64,000 nt of DNA from Gloeophyllum trabeum ATCC 11539 (lineage: Eukaryota; Basidiomycota; Agaricomycetes; Gloeophyllales; Gloeophyllaceae): contig NW_006920421.1 of the NCBI RefSeq assembly GCF_000344685.1, positions 1,209,244 to 1,273,243 on the forward strand, read 5' to 3'. Positions 23,518-34,545 of the stretch are shown piece after piece. The translations under genes and the position numbers were made by a program. Under the pieces are notes generated by a model. It searched no databases and was not told the DNA's origin. It saw only the letters and a list, made by a program, of their open reading frames with translations. Numbering within the stretch: position 1 is the first letter of the stretch; each line of letters begins with the position of its first letter.

Positions 23518-23847
23518 TGATGAAGAGTTATGGAGGCAGCAGCACGCACAGTGCGCCCTACACAACTCACCTGTATTGGTTGGATGCTGTAGCTATTAGA
23601 AAAGCTCGTATGAACGACCCTTGTCATTAGGCAGCAGAGCTGCAGGGTTTATATACACTGTGGCCCATAGGCTGACTAAGCTACGTGGAATATCTATAAT
23701 CCTACTGAGCTCCACCTATGATGTCACTGACCCACATGAGCTCTGTGCCATTGTACAATAATGGAATATACCAGAATGTTCCAGAGGGTTCTGGTACGTT
23801 CTGGTATGTTGTAGAACCTGGCAGCTAAGTCAGCGCCCAGTTCAACA
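23518..23847 (-). repeat. 5' LTR of the copia element (330 bp)
   Basis: Same 330 bp as the LTR at 16536-16865 with one visible substitution. It carries the element's promoter. TATATAAA on the minus strand lies at about 23648-23655. Confidence 0.95.
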
Positions 23848-24060
23848 GTGAGTAGCGCAGAGAGATCGGTCGCCGCACGTCGGAGTCTCTTCCTTAAGGC
23901 GTGACGTGCTGTCGCATATGCCGGACATTGGAAGAGGTAGTGACGAATGTCTTCTGGGAGTCCGGGACAGTTAGGGCAGTCTGGGGATGCGAGCTTGCCG
24001 ATGCGCACCAGGGCATACTCCGGCATGCTACGTCGAGTTTCAGGTCGGGTTGATTTATGT
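23848..24060 (-). pseudogene. Non-LTR reverse transcriptase relic, 5' fragment
   Basis: The minus-strand frame encodes MPEYALVRIGKLASPDCPNC, then GLPEDIRHYLFQCPAYATA and RHALRKRLRRAATDLSALL. The CPNC...H...C spacing is the zinc-binding end (zf-RVT-like) of LINE polyproteins, which sits after the reverse transcriptase. An upstream stop near 24065 shows that the rest of the polyprotein is missing or decayed. The first GTGAG target copy (23848-23852) falls inside this frame. Confidence 0.7.
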
Positions 24061-24278
24061 CTAAATTATTCTTCATTTCATTTGCCAGAAAAGCGAAAAC
24101 AAGGAAATCGCGATTTGTAAGTCTCAGTGACCCGCTGAGCTCCATATGGGGCACAACTGAGCAGTAGCGTTACATCGAGTGTAGTGAATAATACATGCTA
24201 AAGTCCGTAAACAGCGAATAAACCGGCCGGTGTCCTGAGCAAGCCAGACTACGGGAACCGAATTGATACCATTGCGAC

Positions 24279-26495
24279 CTATCCAGTCTTGGCAGCCCGA
24301 ACTTTCTCCTGCGCTGCATTCCCCAGCTCTATGTCGTCGGATCTTGTGCCATTATCACCCCGCTTGCTCTTCTTCCCCAGAGGTACAGGACCGGCGAACA
24401 GCGACGACAAAAATCCCATTGCGACGAGGGCAGTCGTAGCGATCATCATCGAGGAGAATGCCTCCCCGTATGCCATGCGCACGATTGCCTGGACCTGCAC
24501 TGGAGCCTGCCGTAGCAGAGTGACGGACTCGGACGCTTGGATGTACTATACAATTCTAAATCAATAACGCGAGGTGTAAGAGTCCATGCGACATACAGGA
24601 GCAGACACCGGATTGCCAAGGATATGGCTGTTTAGGACGTTCTGTATGATACTACCCTGGACTGAGATGCCCACGATCCCGCCCAGACTCTTGCTCCACA
24701 TAGTCATGGTCGTGATGCTGGCGAGCTCGCCGCTTTCGGCCTGACTCTGAGCAGCCACCGTGTTAGTTTGGAAGACGAAGCCCATGCCCACGCCAGCTAT
24801 GATCAGGAAGGCGAATTCCGGTCCACGAGGCGTCCTCTGGTTGATGAGGATGCAAAGCCCGGAGCCCAGAAGATTAACTATACCTCCGGCCCAGAGCCAA
24901 GGTCGGACCCAGCCCGTCTTCTGTATGAGTATTCCAACTACCACCGAGGAAATGGATAACGGGAGGATGCTTGATATGAAGATTGTCAGGATGCATAGTC
25001 ACATAAAGAAGAGATAGGGCTCGCACTATGGCAGCAGTTCGAGGCCAGAAACGAGCTGGGTGTCCCCTTTCACGAGCTGGAAGTACGTTGGGATATATGC
25101 AGCAAGGCCGTATACTACCATGTTTGTGAAGAAGTAGTTGGTAGTCGCCATCACGACATTCCGATGCCGGAACATTGTGAGGGGAATGATAGGAGTACTC
25201 GGCACCCGCATCTCGTAAACCACAAATACAGGAATCAGTGCACCTCCGACTACGAGGAGAGCGATGACTTGGCGGCTGCTCCAAGGATAGATGACGCCTC
25301 CCCAGGCGAGGGCAAGGAGGAGAAGCACGACAGAAACCGACAGGATTACGATCCCTCCAAAATCGATGTCAGCGAGGGTCACTTTCTTCTTCTTTTGGTC
25401 AGGCATTTTGTTGAACAGAGAGAGGATAATGACGATTGCAAGACCACCGATGGGCAGGTTTATATAGAAGCACCAGCGCCAGGACACGTCGTGGGTGAAA
25501 ATACCTGTTTCGGCGTGTCAATATGTCCTCCGTGCAAACTATCGACTTACCACCAAGCACCTGTATAGTCTCCATGAGTATATGATATGAGGCCGTATAA
25601 TATGACTTACCGGTCCAAGTACATTTGCGAGAGCGAGTCGAGCGTACATCACGCCCATGTATCGGCCTCGTTCTCTGATTGGAACCATTCTGCGGGACGA
25701 GAGCAACATCAGGACATGTTCCGCGGCTATAATTGGATACGCACTGGCTGATCATTATCATAATGACAACCTAGAGGACCCGTAAACGCCAAAATTAATT
25801 CAAGGGCAATTGACTGACCAGTAACCCGGCCCCGCCAATGCCTGTACAGAACTGAGTCCTGGCTTAACTGGGGAATGAGCATCTGGGACGTACCGGCGAC
25901 AGCCCTGGCACAGCATAGCCATACATAATTTTGTGCAGTCGCGGTCATCAGTGACCCGAATTCGAATAGGAGTATAGCAGTGATAAGCGTGGCCTGAACA
26001 TTATATTTTAGATACTAAATCCGATCCAGATTTATAGATACTCACTTTGCAACCCCAGAGATCAGACGCCCGCCCGAAGAAGGGCTGAAACACCGTAGAA
26101 GTAATCAGATACGACGTCGCGATCCCTGAGCAGAGGAACATCAGTCGCATGGATATGCAGTGCAAATTTACAGGTACAGACAGCTCTGCTCGTTGAGAGA
26201 ATGGAATTCCGACGCGATAGTAGGCATCGATGTCGACGTGATGGTCTGATCCAATGCAGCCAGGAATCCTCCAGTGGCGAGACTGCATTCAATGTCAGTA
26301 ATGGGGTAAAGATGGAAAGCTTATTGGCGGTGACCTAGCAAAGGCCAGGTGGATCTCCCATGGCTTCATGGAATGACCAAGACCATCTCCGTCAGCCGAC
26401 TCGGGGGAGGTCACCGGCAAGGAGTGTTCTTTAATGTCAGCTTCAATGGGACTCCCTGGCTGAAGAGGCTGGCCGGAAGGCAGGGCATCCGACAT
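24279..26495 (-). CDS. MFS transporter, DHA2 (14-TM) drug-exporter type
   Basis: Plasma-membrane proton antiporter expected to export small toxic or secondary metabolites. After a hydrophilic N-terminus starting MSDALPSGQPLQPGSP, exon 2 carries TM1 with GGFLAALDQTITSTSMPTI (motif D1, LDxTI). The hallmark of the 14-TM subgroup, WRWCFYINLPIGG, follows in a later exon, then TM segments such as VILSVSVVLLLLALAWGGVI and MVVYGLAAYIPTYFQL. The C-terminal exons have GVGMGFVFQTNTVAAQS and end in a charged cytosolic tail (KKSKRGDNGTRSDDIE). It diverges from the UbiA-family gene across 647 bp and is at the edge of the terpenoid genes, so it is a plausible product exporter. Exon junctions in the middle are only partly fixed. 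Confidence 0.85.
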
Positions 26496-27142
26496 GACTG
26501 GAAAAGATTGGCTTAGTAGGGAGCAGCTGGTGCGGGACTTAAGACTCTCTTCCGGTTGATATTGAGGGATTCCTGGGTGGCGCTTATTGAGGCATGCGTT
26601 CACCTGTACGTTGGATGCATTGCGTCTACTACGGCCTAGGTCCGAGAGTGTCGCTGTTAAGGCATAATGCACGTGCCGGACATGCTATGAATAGGTGAAC
26701 CAATACCCACAGCTGTGGCAGACTTCTCCGATACCGTTGCTGGATTTGTCTGAGCAAATCTAGCAGGCTTGATATAATCATTTCAAACGCCTGGTGCACA
26801 TCAGTACTAGCATAGAGGATATATCAGTAACATAACCCTCCACTACCATCAAGCGGAGTCTTGAGCGGGGACGCAGAGGAAGGCACCGGCAGGCATCGAG
26901 TGTAAATGACAGATGAACACAGCACCGTGACAGCGATAGTTAGCAGAGATGTAACGGCGGTGCCTTTCGGGTGGCGTACAACTTCCCAGGCTTTGTCGTG
27001 CCGGCGTATCAGCGTATATTCCAAGACTAGACTGTAGATGAGCGGCGAACGGAAAGGACACTGGAGTCTCGGCAATACAAGCTGTAGGATGCTATATAAT
27101 AGCATGGGTTCATGCTAGGTCGTTCGGCATAACTTCCTCTTC
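26496..27142. promoter_or_regulatory. Shared upstream region, MFS pump / UbiA protein
   Basis: 647 bp lie between the divergent start codons at 26495 (minus) and 27143 (plus). No coding frame is convincing. Co-regulation of the two genes is an inference from the arrangement. Confidence 0.45.
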
Positions 27143-28294
27143 ATGGCAGAGATAGATTCTTGCGAGCTTCCGGACGGAGATGTCTCCGTTCTTTCCCTCC
27201 CCAGACTCAAGGATGAACTTATCGGGCATCCACTGATGACTTCCATGGGAAGCTTAGCTCTTTCGACTTTCATTTCAAAGAGCGTATACGGTGCTATTGA
27301 CTGGAGACCTGTACGTCTCGTTTCTTCCTCCGGGGATATCTGAACGCTACGCACTGAACATGCTTCGCTGGTTTAGGTGCTGATCTGCGTCTCCTCGGAC
27401 GTTCTCACAATTGGACTTGACCACTACTATGATCAGACGCCTATGCTTCACCGTGCAAAGAGCATGTCTGATGATGCAGCCCTCTCCGTCTTTAGTCACG
27501 CTCGTCTCTTACTGTTGGCCAACGCAGCCGTTTTGATTGTGACACTTTTGCGCTCTCCTTGGATTACCTCGGCAATTACGGCGGTCTTCATAATACCTGC
27601 GCTGCTATGGAATCAAACGCTCTTTTACTGGAAAAGCGGAACTGCTTCAAACCCTACACTCAATGCCCGTGCTCCGCTTTCATCTTCTGGGAGTGCTTTT
27701 GTCATCAAACGCATCCCTGGCATGAAAGCTGTCTTCATCGGTATAATTCGGGGGTATGTGACATTTCTTTATGTCGGGCAAATCATTAACTTATTGCGGA
27801 CAAACATCGAAGGTGTGGCACATTCGCAGTTGTACATTCCCTTCTCTCGTCGTCTTACCCTGCGCGCCCGCATGGCGGATGGATGATTTGGACACCTACT
27901 CAAGTCTTGGTCTGGTCAACCATAAACCGCACGTGCCACGCCGTACGTATCCCTTTCCCTGTCTTGCGTGCCGCATATTCACATTTGCCTTTGGCAATCA
28001 TAGGTGATGGCTGACATCCGTGATTTCACAGAGGACTGGTCCATGCAGATACCGACGATTCCAGTCCTCCTGAAGTCAGTCACTCACACCAAATTCCTTC
28101 TCACAATCGTTCATTTTCTAACCCTTCTGATCTTCTACCGCAATGTCTTCATTGTCCTCGGCTCAGTATACGCTACTATATTGGTCTGGGCACTAGATGA
28201 AAAAAGCGACAGGAAATTGTATCGACTCAGCTTCCATTCCCAAACACTCGTAGCCATTATCTACTGGATAGCCCATATGTATCCCAGTGCATAA
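27143..28294 (+). CDS. UbiA-superfamily membrane protein, candidate terpene cyclase or prenyltransferase
   Basis: Exons 27143-27310, 27377-27753, 27813-27942 and 28004-28294 join in frame to 321 aa, the usual UbiA size. Two Asp-rich motifs, which in this superfamily bind Mg-diphosphate, are spaced as expected: LDHYYDQTP (DxxxD, after the first helices) and MADIRDFTEDW (DxxDxxxD, rebuilt just after an intron). Between them lies KRIPGMKAVFIGIIRG, matching the basic KxxPxxK stretch of UbiA proteins. Hydrophobic helices include ARLLLLANAAVLIVTLL and FLLTIVHFLTLLIFY. The neighbour is a GGPP synthase. In Hericium the UbiA-type protein EriG cyclises GGPP to a cyathane, beside GGPP synthase EriE. An aromatic prenyltransferase is the other reading. 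Family assignment is firm. Reaction is inferred. Confidence 0.75.
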
Positions 28295-29394
28295 GTAATC
28301 ATGTAACAGTTAATTACCATGATGCTTCACACTAGTGCTACAGTCCTAGTTGCCCGAAGATGTAACCAGGACTGTGTGATCCGCGGCTAGATATCTCGTG
28401 TAAACATTCTTCGGGGATAAAGCGTATGTGGTTTTGGTACGCACTCAGCAATCATTTGGCTATGCCCGACTAGAAGGCAGACCACGTTTATTTTGGCGAA
28501 GGTTGAGCTACTGCTCATTTCACGGTTGAATCACACGAGGTAGAGCCCGAAACTGTATCATCGGGGAGATATTACTCTCAAATCCGACTGCCTGTGTACC
28601 TCCGGAGCTAGCCAACGGACGGCCAACACTACTACAAATTGGAGAAGGGCATAGACTATCAGGAAGACGACATTGATGAGTGATTGACACTACTCACATG
28701 TAGTCCAAATTCCTATAGTAGCTTACGGCGGCGCCACATAGATGGCCCCTCAAGAACCTCCGGGTCCGGCAAGGACGTAACACTACTAATACTGTCCTTG
28801 CCACTGAGCATATCGGATGCACCTGATGAAGAGCGGACATTTCTCCGCGATATCTTTGTCTTTTCCAGAAAATATCTAGATGGGCACGCCGGCCCCGAGA
28901 GGATGATAGGGAGCGGTTTCACCGGCAAGCCCGCAGAGCTAGACGGATTATTTGACAGATGGTGGCCCTGTATGCTGTTCCGGCCCACATCATTGTCTAG
29001 AGCTCTGGATAATAAGTCGGACAACGCCTGTCGTGATCTCGGACCAAGGAACCGAAAATAGTCCAAGATGCGGTACCGAAACATTCCTGGACCTGCAGAA
29101 TTCCCCGGCTCAAAACATTGCTTCGAACGAGCATGGTAACAATTGAATGTGCCCACCTCACTTTGTAACTTGAGAACTGCGAGGGAGCAATGGTCTGAAG
29201 ACATGGCCTATATACTGCAGCAGCGGGCTCTGGGCCGACACCCCGTATCCGTGCCATGGGGCTTACGCTGTAAACTTGCTGAGAATGAGTGTGACTTGAG
29301 GCGCAAGTATCCTCAAATGACATCCGGTGGAATTTTAGCAGTCGCTTACAAAGTGCATGTCATCATTTATATCGCATAGATACTGTATCTCCCA
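28295..29394. other. Intergenic between convergent UbiA and GGPPS genes
   Basis: 1.1 kb between two stop codons. A 163-codon frame (28713-29204, minus) overlaps one on the plus strand (28684-29061). Neither has a recognisable motif or splice-extended partner, so I do not call them genes. Confidence 0.4.
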
Positions 29395-30837
29395 CTAAAT
29401 AGGCTGGGAAAGTAAATCAACAATAGCTTCTAGGCCGGGATTGCCGCCGAGCTGTTCCAACTCTCCACGCACTTGACACTCTAGTTTGTATAGTACGCGC
29501 TGGGTATATTCGAAAGAATGGGTCCGGTTCTTGAGGTAAGCTATGGCGTGATCTTTCAGAATGGGACTGGTGGTCCGCTTCTGTAGGATGCCTGTGAACG
29601 ATTGTTGTGAGAGATACGCCCAAAGTTTAGGGAAGAGAATACTAACTCAAGAGTGATCGGTCGTTCCGGTTTGAGTTCACTCCATGGACAATCGGGAATG
29701 AAAATTTGCCTTCTGTAAGGTCTTCCGCGTACCCTTTGTTGGTCGCATACTGCGAGGGTATCAATGTATCTGAGTTTTCAGTGAAATAGAGAGATAGAGT
29801 CTCACATCCTTAGCACATAAATTACAGAAGTCGTCCCTGATCTGAAAAAATATCCCAAAATCGTTCACGAAGGGTATGTAATTCCTGGTTCATCCGTAGA
29901 GTCTGAGTTGGGAAGAGGAAATAAAGAGAATCAGACGCACAGTCCAATGTTGCGCCTTGCCGTTGCCATCATGAGACGTATTGCCAGCTGAAAGAGGCCG
30001 CCCGTCTCTGTAAAGGGTTAACTTGCGTCATATCCGTGGATACCTACGAAGATACTTACTGTTGTTTACCATCAGGATATAGTCTCTCTCGGATGGGCAT
30101 TCCAAGGCGTCTCTCCATAGCAGGTCCAGACCTTGACCTCGATGCAGATTTAACAGCTCCTCTGCGAGGAATGGTTAAGTTGACTACATGAAGATAACCA
30201 TACACCATAGAGGACATACCAATTACAATTGAATTCAAATCAGTAGAGGGATCCGAGGATTTTATGCGAGAGAGCTCCGCGAAGGCCTGGAAGTAGACGT
30301 AATTGGCTGTGTTAATAACTTGAGGGATACCATAGATTTTATGCGCGACTGGGACCATCGTCAGCGAATCCTCAGAACGTTCGCCTCTTGCGGCGAAGGG
30401 AACTCACCAGGGCTTCCTCGGCGTAGCTGGGAGTCGTCCTCGACGTCATCGATGCTGCCAGTCAAACAAAATTAATCATGAACGTATATAACGTGCTCGA
30501 GCAGATTCACAGGAGACTGGCATTGTGAAGCATGCCTATGACGCGGCCAATAACCGCTAGCTTGTCTTCCGGGACATCAAGCCATAGATTGAATGCATTT
30601 ATCATCCGGGTGCGGATATCTTTGCCTGAGGTGGAGGTGATGTACTTGTATGGCTCCAATATCCTCTGCGGTGTATGTGCCTTGAGGAAGAATCTACGGG
30701 ATATGGAGAGTGGATCTCACCTCTTCATCCTCTGGACTCCATTGAGCAGTCCGACAGAACTCATAGGTCGGCGCGGTACGACCGGTAGTCTGACCGTTCT
30801 GGGGAGCTGCTGGAGTCGGTGCTTGATTCAGGGCCAT
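29395..30837 (-). CDS. Geranylgeranyl diphosphate synthase
   Basis: Trans-isoprenyl diphosphate synthase that extends FPP with IPP to C20 GGPP. The start is [16 protein letters not shown] at 30837. Exon 2 gives [20 protein letters not shown], close to the conserved start of fungal GGPP synthases, and [10 protein letters not shown]. The first Asp-rich motif [13 protein letters not shown] is rebuilt across an intron, followed by [20 protein letters not shown]. The second motif is [10 protein letters not shown] (DDxxN form of DDxxD). The last exon ends in LLSQPI with TAG at 29395-29397. Fungi usually hold one housekeeping GGPPS for protein prenylation and extra copies in terpenoid clusters. The neighbours here (UbiA protein, P450, AKRs) favour a pathway role. 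Confidence 0.9.
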
Positions 30838-32427
30838 AATCGGGAACGCCCTAAAACTCTAGAGGGTCGGCCATTATGTACTGCAGTGCGTATAGTATGT
30901 CTCCACCAAGCCTGTTCCCAGGGCCTACTCCCAGTGTTACTCTGTTCCCGGAGTCAAAATCTCCAAATTAGCAAATGTCAAAGATACTCGTAATCCAGTG
31001 TGACTCCGGCGTATCTAATGCATTGTCAGAAGGTATCGCTTCACTTGCGCTTGACGAAGACCTTTTGTGGCGTGAAAGACTGAGTCTAAGAGCCTGATGT
31101 ATCATGATATGGCACCGACGAAGTGGCGACGACCAATCGAATGCGATGCCACCATTTGGCCACCATATCCGAGCTGTGCCTCATGGGAGTACCTTTCCGC
31201 GTCGTAGGCTAGCGACGCTGCTGATATATCCGAATTTCCGGTGAAAAGAGCCTGCTGCCAGACCAGGCTTTCAGACTGAAACCCCGAGATCTCAAGTCGC
31301 TGTACCGGCGGATGTCGCTCCAGTTTTCCACTCAGAGATAAACGCCATTGATGTAGTAGGCTCGTACAAGAAGTGTTCGATGTGGGCCATTTCAAACGGG
31401 CCTGACATTCCTGCGCCCCGGATAACTTATCGATGCCGGAGCAGCGAGTCTAGCGCTTTTGGTCTTAGAAAATGCCGGAATAGCCCACACCTGAAGATGT
31501 TCCAGTGAATCCTCATATCGACATGGTAATCGCTGCCGCCGCGTCTACCTCGACTTAGTAGTACACCTCAGGGGCCATCAGGTAGAGGTTCAATGGAACA
31601 AACTCCCACCGGTGAGTACTGCAGGTCACTCCTCTCACAGTACTCAGAATGGCATGAGAAAGTCCCCCACTTCGGAGGTCCTGCCTCTTCTTCATTGAAC
31701 TCCGTCACAGCTCCATATCTGTTAACGGGGGAGATATTGCCATACAATCCCACGGCAGGTCAGAGTCGCGATCGGGTATGCCTGGCCTGGACTATGTTGG
31801 GATCGGACATCACTTCCGTGAGTAGGGGCTCTTGAAACTTCCTGTCGTTGTCTCATGCCGTTTTAGCATGTATACCAGCGGGCATACCTTAGCATGGATG
31901 TCCTCCAGGCTGACTGCGCGCGTCAAGCTCAGCATCACGATATGTCAGAGTTGCTTCTACGAGATAGTTCGGCATCTTCTACGGATCTGTCTACCTCTCT
32001 GGGGTTGGTGCCGATGGTGTCCGTCGCAGCAGATGCTTTCCAAGGGTTGGCACTGAGCGTTGGCCGTGCCCACGGAGAGATGACCCGAAGTCATGGCCCC
32101 TGTTACTATTCCTGAGTATTTGTCCCGCTTTTCTCTTTTCGAATTTGGCCAGGAGCTCATCAACATTCCGTATCCGATTGCTGAGTTCCTGGTGGGACTA
32201 GGGGCGATGTCAAGGCACGACCAATGGAACCGAATGAAAACTCATCGCGGCCATTTTTCGTACATCCAATTGTGGCTCATCTCACTAGCATCTCACAGGA
32301 CCAGCCGCCCTCAAACGCCGTTGGACTAGTCTAATGATTTAAGTACTACTGATCTCAGCCCCGGCCTTCGGGTTCTCACAACATCTCTCTGTTGTGTCAG
32401 CTGTGGACTCCCGTTTTCTGACGCACC
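30838..32427. other. Long gap between divergent GGPPS and P450
   Basis: About 1.6 kb with no gene I can support. Short frames occur on both strands (31102-31395 minus; 31593-31835, 31894-32115 and 32093-32329 plus), none with a familiar motif. It holds both promoters and may include a decayed gene. Confidence 0.4.
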
Positions 32428-34353
32428 ATGGCTCTTACTTTCCTCGATATCGCACTCGCAGGCGTGCTAGCTGCAGTAATGTGGGTAGCGCGGGCCAGGA
32501 CGTTCGGCGTTGATCGTAGCGCTAAGTTGCCGCCTATCGTGAAGTACAAAGTAAGAATGTGCACGTAGGAACCGAGAACCATGGGCTGATCAGGGCGGAT
32601 GAAGTGGCCTATCCTCGGTTCGACCTTTGACTTTATCAAGGATCCTGCGGCATTCACTAGGACAGCATATCGAGAATACGGACCTGTATTTCGGGTTTAC
32701 TTCCGAGGCCACGTCCAAGCCGTGGTCGGGAAAGACCACGTACGCGACATCTTCCTCAATCCGGCATTCAGCTATGAGGTACGTCCAACAAACCAGACAC
32801 GAGCGCGAAAGAAGACAGCAAGGATTTACCACTACATAAATTCAGGAAGCCGTAAACGATGAATTCCATCTTGCCGATATGCTGGGGACGTCGCAGACGG
32901 ACCTGGAGCCTCACAAACTATTCGCTGTGATAATCACGCCCCTACTGTCTCGTTTCATCCCGATTCTGTCGAACATGCTCACACGAGGCCTTGATATTGG
33001 TATCGAGTCGAATTTACGGAATGACGCGCCACTGCAAATTGCCAACCCGTCCGACCTCGTCATGGACGTCATTGCCAGGGCTACTACCGTTTGCTTTTTC
33101 GGCGAGGTCACCCGCGTTTTCGCATTCCCTGCCGATGAAAGACACTAACTTTCTTTCAGGAGCTTGGCAGCAACAGCGAGCTGATTCCTGTTTACAAGGA
33201 TTTTGCAGCCTCTGTGGGGCATTTCGTGAACAGAAAGAGCCCTGTACTAGCTTTGTTCCCTTCGATCGCGAAGCTTTATATGTGGCAAGTTTCTTTCTTT
33301 GATCTGCTAACTATTCTAGTGACCTCTGAAGCAGGTGTAAATTTAAGTTATTTTCTCCTACAGCAGCCTATCGAGCAGCAGTCTTGAAACGTTAGCTTCA
33401 TTCATCTGACGACCCGTTCCTCAGCTGCTCACCAGCGGACATGACAGATACAATGCCAATTGTCCATGAACGACGGCGCAAGATGGAGGAGCTAGGAGAG
33501 AGCTACCAACAACCTGTAAGTGTTTTATTATGACTGTTTCCGCCATTTTAGGATTGTTGGCGTAGGTGGATTCTCTCCAAGCGTACCTAAACACGGTACC
33601 TCCGGGGCAACCCGTCGACGAAATGGAGCTCGCCACGATGATGTTAACGCTCGTCTTCTTCTCCATTCATACCACAACCAAGCGTACCACAATCTGTCTC
33701 TATAATCTCGCAAAGTATCCCCAGTATCTACCTGAGCTTGTGCAAGAACAGAGGCAGGTTTTGGGCGACGATTGGGCTGATGGGACAGTAACCTTGTCGC
33801 ATCTGAAGGAGCTTCACAAATTAGACAGCTTCATTCGCGAAAGTTTGCGCTTGAGCGGTCGAAGCATCGCATTACCCCACAAGATCATTGGAATGGATGA
33901 GTGGAGACTACCTGGCGGCTACGTCCTTCCGAAAGGTGCGTAGCAGATATTCGATGTCCAAAACATGCCCGACCTCATTGCATGTTTCTCGTGAAGGGAC
34001 TGTGGTCAACATAAACACCGACGACGTCTATTACTCGCCTGAGCTTCAAGGCCCCGACCCTCGCGAGTTCAATGCATGGAGATTCCTCGGGACGGACAAA
34101 GGGGCCGCGCGGATTGGCCCTGATATGATCGCATTTGGGCTTGGGAGGTGAGGAGGCCGTTCTGGATGATGATTAGCACATTGCTGACAATACGTCCCTC
34201 CATAGGCATGCGTGTCCAGGTCGTTTCTTCGCGGTGCACGAAATGAAGATCGCACTGAGTCTGATTCTCAAGCGTTATCTAGTCACATTCCCTCCCGGAG
34301 TGCAGGGATCCGATACCGCACCGTTGTTGTTCACTCCGATTAAATCGTGTTGA
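32428..34353 (+). CDS. Cytochrome P450 monooxygenase
   Basis: Membrane-anchored heme monooxygenase. The N-terminus MALTFLDIALAGVLAAVMWV is a signal anchor, then PPIVKYK joins WPILGSTFDFIKDP across an intron. Helix I region reads LVFFSIHTTTKRTT, helix K reads IRESLRLSGR (ExxR), and PDPREFNAWRFLG is the PERF-like stretch. The heme loop is FGLGRHACPGRFFAVHEMK (split by an intron after FGLG) with the Cys ligand present. It ends LLFTPIKSC at 34353. An apparent in-frame TAG after VLPKGA lies inside an intron that starts at GTGCGT and ends GTGAAG. Removing it restores LPKGTVVNINTDDVYY, so the gene looks intact. About 500 aa. Its place beside GGPPS suggests oxidation of a terpene scaffold; CYP family not assigned. 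Confidence 0.85.
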
Positions 34354-34545
34354 GTGTACATACCATGTGACTGTCATGCACTAGCACAATATTACCTCCT
34401 ATCAGTCCTCCTGAGACACCCACAGTTTTACTCTATCGCGGGACTCATTCGCTATCAAAATTCCTTCCTGATTTGTAGGCACTCAAGAAAGCCAGTGATC
34501 ATCTCATCGTACGGGTACAACTAACCTGCCTGCGTACATGGACCT

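Larger units (their letters stand above)
16536..23847 (-). mobile_element. Ty1/copia LTR retrotransposon
   Basis: Complete element read on the minus strand: 5' LTR (23847-23518), primer-binding site, one gag-pol frame in the order gag, protease, integrase, reverse transcriptase, RNase H (the copia order), polypurine tract, 3' LTR (16865-16536), flanked by GTGAG on both sides. As assembled it is 7312 bp. If the 1340 bp of duplicated overlap and Ns (18832-20171) are an assembly artefact, the real length is 5972 bp, normal for the group. The LTRs differ at only one base that I can see (A at about 16577, G at about 23559), so insertion was recent. It interrupts an older non-LTR relic. Confidence 0.95.

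Noticed and set aside
28713..29204. 163-codon frame between UbiA and GGPPS genes
   Set aside because: No motif, no splice-extended frame, and an overlapping frame on the other strand. Not supportable as a gene.
33927..34020. In-frame TAG and a frameshift in the P450, suggesting a pseudogene
   Set aside because: Both lie in an intron (GTGCGT...GTGAAG). Splicing restores LPKGTVVNINTDDVYY and the rest of the frame.
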